Positions 23,943-29,922 of a stretch of 32,617 bases of DNA are shown here, in pieces. This stretch comes from Candidatus Woesearchaeota archaeon (lineage in GTDB: Archaea; Nanobdellota; Nanobdellia; Woesearchaeales; UBA10216), in the NCBI GenBank assembly GCA_016211185.1, contig JACQST010000028.1:1-32617 (forward strand). Reading direction: 5' to 3'. The notes under the pieces are model-generated. The model ran no database searches. It was not told where the DNA came from and worked only from the letters and a program-made list of their open reading frames with translations. Numbering within the stretch: the stretch's first letter is position 1; every line of letters starts with the position of its first letter. The position numbers and the translations under genes were made by a program.

Positions 23943-24815
23943 CTTTCCCTCTGTCTCAGCAAGCCATTTAAGAAACGCTCTATGATGATCCTCGCGGACC
24001 TGGGAAAAGCCCAAAGGACTCGGGTCGCCAAGCGAAAGCAGCTTTGCTGAAACGTAAACGCTTTCATCAAGACCTGACATCTTGTACGCAGACACGGCAA
24101 AAGCCTCTGCACGCTCCCTGTCTTTTTCATCAAGGACAGCGCTCCTCTCAACTATAACATCCAAGCCATGGGCAATACCAAGAAGGCACATGGCATAATC
24201 AGGAGCTATATGCCAAAACTTCTTCAACTTAACTGACTCGCCATCTACTTCAGCAACATCATTCATAATCGAGGACTCAACAGCAGCCAAATAGTTCTCA
24301 ATGCCGCTTAGACTGTCATAATCCACACTTCGCCTTCCATCAACAAATACAGGAACACGCCTTGTGGCACGTATCATTTCCTTGGAAACCTCAGTGTTAA
24401 GGCCGTTACCAAGATAAAGAATTTCAGGTCTCGGGCCGGACTGGTATTCGGTTCTGCCAGGATTGACAAACAAAAGCACAGCACTTATTAAACCGGAATG
24501 AAAAGGCTTGAGCATACGTGTTTTTTCAAGAGTGCCTGTTTCGAACTTGGCTAAAAAATCATTATAGCTTGCCCGCGCAACATTCCGAAGTTCCAAGCCC
24601 TCAAGTGAAGCAGCAGTTGCAGAAGAGAGGTTATACTCATCCTTAGGCAGCATACCTGCCAGACCCAAAACGTCATCACGCGAGCCAGTGTACGATGACA
24701 GGTTTCTCTCAATGCTGAGAGCGTTGTGCTCCCTGGAAACATCGCCAGCCAACAAATTGCGGATTATCTCGTCCCTACCCAGCCTGAAAACCATCCTCAA
24801 TGCAGACTCAACCAT
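23928..24815 (-). CDS. Unknown-family protein, tandem paralog A
   Basis: The 295-residue soluble product is mainly alpha-helical. Of the open frame beginning at 24878, ATG 24815 is chosen because GGAGTG lies 7 bases upstream and the resulting 8-base overlap with the preceding gene is typical of coupling. It shares a layout with the next gene: KPFHSGLISAVLLF (here) against RPFNHGALSIVALF, RPEILYLGNG...EVSKEMIR against RPRFVPVLYGG...EVKDRNLR, and FAVSAYKMSGLDESVYVSA against LAVQAYEASGFSSAPYVTS. The conserved (K/R)PF-H-G motif, the YxGG/LGNG turn and the C-terminal AY-SG-YV motif suggest a shared active or binding site. I recognise no family and infer no function. Confidence 0.75.
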   Translation of the reverse strand: MVESALRMVFRLGRDEIIRNLLAGDVSREHNALSIERNLSSYTGSRDDVLGLAGMLPKDEYNLSSATAASLEGLELRNVARASYNDFLAKFETGTLEKTRMLKPFHSGLISAVLLFVNPGRTEYQSGPRPEILYLGNGLNTEVSKEMIRATRRVPVFVDGRRSVDYDSLSGIENYLAAVESSIMNDVAEVDGESVKLKKFWHIAPDYAMCLLGIAHGLDVIVERSAVLDEKDRERAEAFAVSAYKMSGLDESVYVSAKLLSLGDPSPLGFSQVREDHHRAFLKWLAETEGKPSIP

Positions 24816-25662
24816 GACAATCACTCCTTCCCGGTAACCTTTCAGCCAAAGTGCCTGCCACGGTTCTTCTGACATCAATCAGGCTAGTTACATAAGGCGC
24901 ACTTGAAAACCCTGAGGCCTCATATGCCTGCACAGCCAATGAGTTGAAGCCCAAAGCAGACTTGGTTAGTTGGTTTTTCAAAGCATCCGGCTCTTCTGAA
25001 GTAGCATACACTGCTGCCCGCCCAATTATTATATCAGCGATATTCACTCTACCATAATCTAACCTCCTGTTTGGAAGGTCGGATTCAGCAACCCTTTGGT
25101 GAACGTCAGCAATACTTCCCGCAGCAATCGCATATCCCACCAGATTAAGAGCAAGGGATTCAGCAATCCTTCTATTCCACATATCTGCTTCATCCTCACT
25201 CATATCATCTGGCTTGTCATTAAACAAGTATCGCCCACCTTGCAATTCTGCCTGTATGCTGGTAAATACATCCCTGACGAGTTTTGTTGACACGTCATAC
25301 GGGTTTCTTTGTATATCTCGCAGGTTCCTATCCTTAACTTCTTTAGTGACGTGGCTCCCTCCATACAAGACAGGAACAAATCTAGGCCTCCAACTTACAG
25401 GTATTGCATTTGGGTCTTGAATTATGAATAAAGCAACTATAGATAAGGCGCCGTGGTTAAAAGGCCGTAGAGGCTCTCGCTCGAAGCCGTAACCTTCCCT
25501 GCGGATTTCCCCTTCCTGCGCATCAGCCAAGTTCGTCATCGAAAGGTGTTCTAGATATCTTTTAACTTCAGTTACAGTTCGCTTATCCATCAAGTCGCTG
25601 AAATGAGGTTGCAACTGAGCTACTACTTTCCCCAACACTCTTTCCTCGTGTAATGAATCCAT
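24808..25662 (-). CDS. Unknown-family protein, tandem paralog B
   Basis: The 284-residue product is the upstream member of the pair. ATG 25662 is preferred over GTG 25710 because the TATA box TTTATAAA lies inside that extension, 26 bases before ATG 25662. Shared motifs with paralog A are RPFNHGALSIVALF (about 80-93), RPRFVPVLYGGSHVTKEV, and near the end LAVQAYEASGFSSAPYVTSL. B has an acidic insert (NDKPDDMSEDEADMW) absent from A. There is no signal peptide or membrane span. Sampled GC (about 43%) is a little lower than in the glycogen island. B and A form a two-gene operon, and the RIO1 gene follows from its own promoter. Confidence 0.75.
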   Translation of the reverse strand: MDSLHEERVLGKVVAQLQPHFSDLMDKRTVTEVKRYLEHLSMTNLADAQEGEIRREGYGFEREPLRPFNHGALSIVALFIIQDPNAIPVSWRPRFVPVLYGGSHVTKEVKDRNLRDIQRNPYDVSTKLVRDVFTSIQAELQGGRYLFNDKPDDMSEDEADMWNRRIAESLALNLVGYAIAAGSIADVHQRVAESDLPNRRLDYGRVNIADIIIGRAAVYATSEEPDALKNQLTKSALGFNSLAVQAYEASGFSSAPYVTSLIDVRRTVAGTLAERLPGRSDCHG

Positions 25663-25684
25663 GAATAGCAAGATAAGCAGCCGC

Positions 25685-25692
25685 TTTATAAA
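25685..25692 (-). promoter_or_regulatory. TATA box of the tandem-paralog operon
   Basis: TTTATAAA is centred 26 bases upstream of ATG 25662 on the minus strand and supports a leaderless start there. Confidence 0.6.
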
Positions 25693-25744
25693 TCTTTCTA
25701 TTTTTACCACTTAACAGTAAATAACGTTTAGGGTTATACAAAGC

Positions 25745-25753
25745 TTTTTATAT
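25745..25753 (+). promoter_or_regulatory. TATA box before the structured non-coding region
   Basis: TTTTTATAT on the plus strand predicts transcription from about 25775. No reading frame follows at leaderless distance. The first strong ribosome site downstream is AAGGTGAT before dnaG at 26111. Confidence 0.5.
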
Positions 25754-25774
25754 CTCCTATTGTTACTCTGGCTT

Positions 25775-26095
25775 ATCGCGTCAATAGCCAAATGGGTCCT
25801 TCCAGAGCAGACCTCAAAGGCCGGCCATGAAGGCAAGACACTCTTGGCTATAACAGCCCGTCACGAGAGAACCCTAAAGAGCTAATGACAAAAGTCAAGC
25901 TATGATCCGGGGAGTTAGTGTCACGGGCAACATCCAAATCATCATTATCAATCAAGCAAAAGGACAAGTAAAGTGCTTTTCACTTTAACATCATTGAAGG
26001 AAAAGAGTATTAAGCGTAATGAAGGCAGCCTGGATTAATCATCCGGCTTCAACTTAATACAGCGCTTGTTCTAATGCTATTGGAAAAACACAGCA
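25775..26095 (+). ncRNA. Candidate structured RNA or long dnaG leader
   Basis: No gene is visible in this stretch. On the plus strand several stems can form: ATAGCCAA/TTGGCTAT (25784-25791 with 25844-25851), GCCCGT/ACGGGC (25856-25861 with 25923-25928) enclosing the hairpin AGCT-AA-TGAC-AAAA-GTCA-AGCT (25880-25901), TAAAGTG-CTTTT-CACTTTA (25969-25987), and AGCC-T-GGAT-TAATC-ATCC-GGCT (26027-26048). CAATAGC (25782-25788) can alternatively pair with GCTATTG (26076-26082), closing the whole region. It could be a stand-alone RNA or a 5' leader of dnaG. I looked for SRP RNA, RNase P RNA, tRNA and 5S motifs and did not find them. Confidence 0.4.
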
Positions 26096-26110
26096 ACAAG
26101 GTGATACAAA

Positions 26111-27409
26111 ATGGGAAAGATAAGTCCTGTATCGGCAAAATACATCATACACTCTACAATAACAATAGAGGGCGTAGTCGACAGGCCAGATGTCATAGGT
26201 GCAATATTCGGCCAGACAGAAGGCCTGCTTGGAGCTGACCTCGAACTAAGGGAACTCCAAAGGTCAGGAAGGATAGGCAGGATAGAGGTAAACACCGAAA
26301 CGAGAAACGGCAAGACTGCAGGGACAATAATAATACCGTCCTCACTTGACAAGGCAGAAACCTCCATAATAGGAGCAGCCCTTGAAATAATACAGAGGAT
26401 AGGGCCATGCAACGCAAAGATAAAGGTAGACAGCATAGAAGACGTAAGAGTAACCAAGAGGGCATTCATACTGGAAAGGGCAAAAGAGCTCCTGAAACAG
26501 CTCATGGATGACGTCATGCCTGACTCCCAGGAAATAGCCGAAGAAGTAATAAACTCTGTCAGGGCGTCAGAAATAAGGGAATACGGCAAGGACAAGCTGC
26601 CGGCAGGCCCCATGATAGATGAATCAGAGGAAGTGGTCATAGTTGAGGGAAGGGCAGATGTCCTCAACTTGCTGAAGCAAGGCATAAAGAACGGGGTGGC
26701 AATGAACGGCACATCAGTCCCCCAAACCATAATAGAGCTGTCAAGAAAAAAAGTGGTCACGGCATTTGTTGACGGCGACAGAGGAGGAGACCTGATAATA
26801 AAGGAGCTCCTCGAAGTGGCAGACATAGACTACGTCACAAAAGCCCCTGACGGGAAGGAAGTCGAGGAAATAACCAAGAAGGAGATACACAAGGCCCTAA
26901 GAAGCAGGATATCCGCAGAGCAGGCAAAGTTCGAAATATCACCAAGAGGCGAGTCCCGCGAACAAAGGGAAACAAGGGAACAAAGGGCAAGGGAACAAAG
27001 GGAACAGCGCCCTGAAAGATACTTTGAAAAAGACAGCACCCCGCCAATGCCGCAAAGGCGACCTGCTCCACAACCCCCAATCCCGCTGCCTCAGGCAAGG
27101 AAAGACCAGAACCCTTCAATATCGCAAAACGAGAGAAGGACATTCAGGGAGATGTCAGAAGACCTCATAGGCACCAGAGGGGCATACATACTTGACGAGA
27201 CGCTGAACATACTTGGAAAAGTCCCCATAACAGAACTGCAGGGAACCATAAAGGAGCTCAACTCAGCCTATGCAATAGTGTTTGACGGCTCAATAGACAG
27301 GGAACTGGTAAAGGCAGCAGAGACCGCAAACGTCAAATACCTCGTGGCAATGGACGCAAAACAGAAACCAGACACAAGGATAAACCTGCTCACTATAAAC
27401 GAGCTCTAA
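26111..27409 (+). CDS. dnaG: Archaeal DnaG-type TOPRIM protein
   Basis: The 432-residue archaeal DnaG begins GKISPVSAKYIIHSTITIEGVVDRPDVIGAIFGQTEGLLG, the conserved N-terminal block, given here only in outline. The TOPRIM domain has EGRADV at 179-184 and DGDRGG at 221-226, so the catalytic Glu and DxD are present. Archaeal DnaG is reported both as an RNA-polymerising primase and as a component of the exosome. A disordered linker at about 278-340 is rich in Arg, Glu, Gln and then Pro (REQRETREQRAREQ, PQRRPAPQPP), and the C-terminal domain is conserved. The start is supported by AAGGTGAT 8 bases upstream, so unlike its neighbours it has an untranslated leader. Confidence 0.96.
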   Translation: MGKISPVSAKYIIHSTITIEGVVDRPDVIGAIFGQTEGLLGADLELRELQRSGRIGRIEVNTETRNGKTAGTIIIPSSLDKAETSIIGAALEIIQRIGPCNAKIKVDSIEDVRVTKRAFILERAKELLKQLMDDVMPDSQEIAEEVINSVRASEIREYGKDKLPAGPMIDESEEVVIVEGRADVLNLLKQGIKNGVAMNGTSVPQTIIELSRKKVVTAFVDGDRGGDLIIKELLEVADIDYVTKAPDGKEVEEITKKEIHKALRSRISAEQAKFEISPRGESREQRETREQRAREQREQRPERYFEKDSTPPMPQRRPAPQPPIPLPQARKDQNPSISQNERRTFREMSEDLIGTRGAYILDETLNILGKVPITELQGTIKELNSAYAIVFDGSIDRELVKAAETANVKYLVAMDAKQKPDTRINLLTINEL

Positions 27410-27445
27410 AACCAACCAAGGGTCCCAACCAACAACCAAGAAAAC

Positions 27446-27453
27446 TTTAAATA
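27446..27453 (+). promoter_or_regulatory. TATA box of the pilin-like operon
   Basis: TTTAAATA is centred about 26 bases before ATG 27475, predicting a leaderless transcript for both membrane proteins. Confidence 0.6.
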
Positions 27454-27474
27454 AGCTCGAGAAGAAATAAGGCC

Positions 27475-28743
27475 ATGCAAAGGAGCCTCAGAGCAGTCTC
27501 GCACATAGACTGGGTAATGAGCCTCGGCATATTCATGATGTTCCTCGCATGGTTCTTCATATTCATAAAGCCGCTGGCAACTCCGTCCACAAACATGGAA
27601 CCCATACTGAGAGTTGCTTCAGAAAAAATCACTGCAAACACCACATGGGCAGTCGAAACAATCCCCCTAATCATATTCTCGAATATAACAGGCACTGAAG
27701 AGCCACTGATAGTTGACTTCCCATTCGCATGGAACCAGACAAACTTCGCATTCTCGGACAACACCAGCTTCCTGCTTGACGAAGGAAAAATACTATTCAT
27801 GGCAAACATCACGCCCAGAAAAACGCTAATACTTGTACACACAGACCAAAACTACACGCACACACCTCCATACAACTCAGACCTCACAGCCACAAGCGAC
27901 GCAGCCACAGTGAGGGACATGAGAGCCGAGTTCAAGGGCGGCATGATAAAAACGCTGACATACAGGGAGCGCTACCTGATGCAGGTCTTCAACATAACAA
28001 TCAACACCCTGCAGGTCGAGGGCCAGAACACATCGGAATCCATAAACCCTCTCGCTGCAAAATACAAGATGCAAAGCACCCTGATAAACCATACATCCTA
28101 CGTGTTCCCGGCCAAAACAAGGATATACAACCTGATACGGCTTAACAACCCCCTCACAACACCACAGAACTTCTCCCTCCGCACCACAATCTCTAACGTC
28201 ACAGACTACTACTCAGTTCAGGCAAGCGGCGCAATAGACTACAACGGCACATGCACAGACATAATGACAAACTACATCGACCTGCACGACAGCCTCGCAG
28301 GAATATCATTCATCTTCAAGGACAGGCAAAACATAAGCCTGTGCGCAACAAACTCAACACTCAGGATGTCAGCATACTTCACTCTCACAAACGACACATC
28401 CTACGAGATAATGCTTCATGAAGGAGACTACAACGCAACCACGCCTTACATAAGCCCCTATTCTGAAACCTTCGGCGCAACAGAGCTCCAGCAAGGCGTC
28501 TCGTACAAGCTGCTCGCAGAGCTGAACAGGACAAACTACACAGACCTGAAAGCAGCCTGGAAATACCCGGCATCCAGGGAACTGGCATTCACAATACTAA
28601 ATGAGACAGGAGGAGAGATTTACTCATACCAGCCAGTGAACCCAACTGAAACACAGAACATATTCGCAAAGGAAACAGACACCACAGCAATAGACCAGTA
28701 CGGCAAACGGAAAAAAGTAACGATAAGGGTAAGAGCATGGTAA
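27475..28743 (+). CDS. Membrane-anchored, sequon-rich surface protein
   Basis: The 422-residue product has an N-terminal basic segment (MQRSLR) and one hydrophobic helix at about 12-34 (WVMSLGIFMMFLAWFFIFI), followed by a long polar, beta-rich domain. I count 19 N-x-S/T sequons after the helix, which fits heavy N-glycosylation and an extracellular location. Only two cysteines are present (NGTC, SLCA), possibly one disulfide. The gene overlaps the next by 7 bases, and that product has a type IV pilin-like N terminus, so the pair may be pseudopilins of a surface or secretion structure (inference). No signal peptidase site is obvious, so the helix may be an uncleaved anchor. Confidence 0.75.
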   Translation: MQRSLRAVSHIDWVMSLGIFMMFLAWFFIFIKPLATPSTNMEPILRVASEKITANTTWAVETIPLIIFSNITGTEEPLIVDFPFAWNQTNFAFSDNTSFLLDEGKILFMANITPRKTLILVHTDQNYTHTPPYNSDLTATSDAATVRDMRAEFKGGMIKTLTYRERYLMQVFNITINTLQVEGQNTSESINPLAAKYKMQSTLINHTSYVFPAKTRIYNLIRLNNPLTTPQNFSLRTTISNVTDYYSVQASGAIDYNGTCTDIMTNYIDLHDSLAGISFIFKDRQNISLCATNSTLRMSAYFTLTNDTSYEIMLHEGDYNATTPYISPYSETFGATELQQGVSYKLLAELNRTNYTDLKAAWKYPASRELAFTILNETGGEIYSYQPVNPTETQNIFAKETDTTAIDQYGKRKKVTIRVRAW

Positions 28744-29117
28744 AGGGGAAAAAGGCATTCCTGAGAACCCTCGAGGCAGCAATAGCCATCATAGTAGCAC
28801 TCACAATAATACTTGCATTCATCCCGCAGTTCAATACAGCCAGAGAACGCATCAGGAGCCAAAACGCCCTCGAGCCCCTTACAAAGGACGAGCAATTCAG
28901 AACCTGCGTGCTCACGGAAAACATCACATGCATCAACACAACCCTCTCCACACCCCTCCAAAACTTCCACTACACAATAAACATCTCAAAAAACCCCCAC
29001 ACAGAAATAAGCGGCCTGCCCACAAAACAAATCCTCTCGGAATCAGCCTACATAGCAGGAAACACAACAACATACTCCCCACGGATAATAAGAATATTCT
29101 ACTGGGCAAGGAACTAA
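28737..29117 (+). CDS. Small pilin-like membrane protein
   Basis: The 126-residue product has the N terminus MVKGKKAFLRTLEAAIAIIVALTIILAFIP: a basic patch, then a Glu (position 13) at the start of a hydrophobic helix, as in type IV pilin-like proteins. The exterior part has four N-x-S/T sequons and two cysteines. The ATG overlaps the TAA of the preceding gene (ATGGTAA), indicating coupling. The upstream protein is much larger and also single-pass, as in minor/major pseudopilin pairs. No pilus ATPase or peptidase gene is in the window, so assignment to a pilus is tentative. Confidence 0.7.
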   Translation: MVKGKKAFLRTLEAAIAIIVALTIILAFIPQFNTARERIRSQNALEPLTKDEQFRTCVLTENITCINTTLSTPLQNFHYTINISKNPHTEISGLPTKQILSESAYIAGNTTTYSPRIIRIFYWARN

Positions 29118-29138
29118 AACAAGAAAACCACAATAATC

Positions 29139-29146
29139 TTTAAATA
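29139..29146 (+). promoter_or_regulatory. TATA box before the small acidic gene and archease
   Basis: TTTAAATA is centred 27 bases before ATG 29170, consistent with a leaderless first gene followed by archease. Confidence 0.6.
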
Positions 29147-29169
29147 AAACAACGCAACAAAGACACCCC

Positions 29170-29442
29170 ATGAAGATAACAATAGACACAGAAAAAGACA
29201 GCAAAGAAGAGATACAAGCAGCAATACAGCTGCTCAGAAAAACAATAGGGGACGAACTGCAAAGAGAGGAACCCAGGCATGAACCTCTCAGGACACCTGA
29301 AACAAGCTCAGCAGAGGAACTAATTAAAAAGATAACCTCAGGCAAGCTTGCCAGAAGCCCGCCCTCTGGTGAAGAAATAAAGGGAGTCCCGAAGTCAATA
29401 AGGGAAGCCTACGACCTTTCCGAAAAGTTCGATACTTATTGA
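29170..29442 (+). CDS. Small conserved-looking acidic protein
   Basis: The 90-residue soluble product begins MKITIDTEKDSKEEIQAAIQLL, a start I associate with a widespread small DPANN protein family of unknown function. The middle is disordered (RHEPLRTPETSSAEE), and the C-terminal part is KSIREAYDLSEKF. Leaderless ATG 29170 is supported by the TATA box. It ends 6 bases before archease, so the two are co-transcribed and may work together. No enzyme motif is seen. Confidence 0.75.
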   Translation: MKITIDTEKDSKEEIQAAIQLLRKTIGDELQREEPRHEPLRTPETSSAEELIKKITSGKLARSPPSGEEIKGVPKSIREAYDLSEKFDTY

Positions 29443-29448
29443 AAGGAA

Positions 29449-29877
29449 ATGAAAAATTACGAGTTTCTTGAGCACACAGCAGACGCAAAGTTCAGGGCAT
29501 ATGGCAAAAGCATCGAAGAAGCATTCGCGAACGCAGCCACAGCAATGACCAGCATAATGTTCGAAACAGACACAATAAAGCAGAAAACAAACAAGGCAAT
29601 ACAGGCAACAGGCACAGACCTCAAATCACTTCTTGTAAACTTCCTAAGCGAAATCGTATACCTGCTTGACGCGGAAAGATTCATACCCTCAAGGGTAACC
29701 AGCCTGACTATAAACAAGTCATCAGAAGGATACACACTTGCCGCAATAGCAAAAGGGGACTTCTACTCAGACGAATACGAACACATAGGAGATGTGAAAG
29801 CAGTGACATACGCAGAAATGGAGATAAAGGAAGAAACAAATGGAAAATGCTACGTCCAAGTTGTCGTGGACATATGA
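29449..29877 (+). CDS. Archease
   Basis: The 142-residue product has the archease plan: YEFLEHTADAKFRAYG at the N terminus with the conserved HTAD metal-binding motif, LLVNFLSEIVYLLDAERF in the middle, and KAVTYAEMEI before the C-terminal VQVVVDI. Archease activates the RNA ligase RtcB by promoting its guanylylation. The rtcB gene begins 46 bases downstream, which is the expected partnership. GAAAGGAA precedes the ATG. Confidence 0.94.
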   Translation: MKNYEFLEHTADAKFRAYGKSIEEAFANAATAMTSIMFETDTIKQKTNKAIQATGTDLKSLLVNFLSEIVYLLDAERFIPSRVTSLTINKSSEGYTLAAIAKGDFYSDEYEHIGDVKAVTYAEMEIKEETNGKCYVQVVVDI

Positions 29878-29891
29878 CCATACGGCACAAC

Positions 29892-29901
29892 TTTTTTATA
29901 T
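29892..29901 (+). promoter_or_regulatory. TATA box of rtcB
   Basis: TTTTTTATAT is centred about 26 bases before ATG 29923 and predicts leaderless rtcB transcription, separate from the archease transcript. Confidence 0.6.
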
Positions 29902-29922
29902 CCCTCCAAAACCAGTGGCAGA

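Noticed and set aside
25829-25855. Minigene ATGAAGGCAAGA... sharing 12 bases with the minus-strand minigene near 23060
   Set aside because: The shared bases are the common codons Met-Lys-Ala-Arg, the frames diverge at once, and the copy at 25829 lacks a ribosome site.
25775-26095. SRP RNA, RNase P RNA, 5S rRNA or tRNA
   Set aside because: I found no SRP helix 8 GGAAGG/AGCAG motif in proper pairing, no RNase P core motif, no T-loop GTTCRA motif and no 5S core; a covariance-model search could still overturn this.
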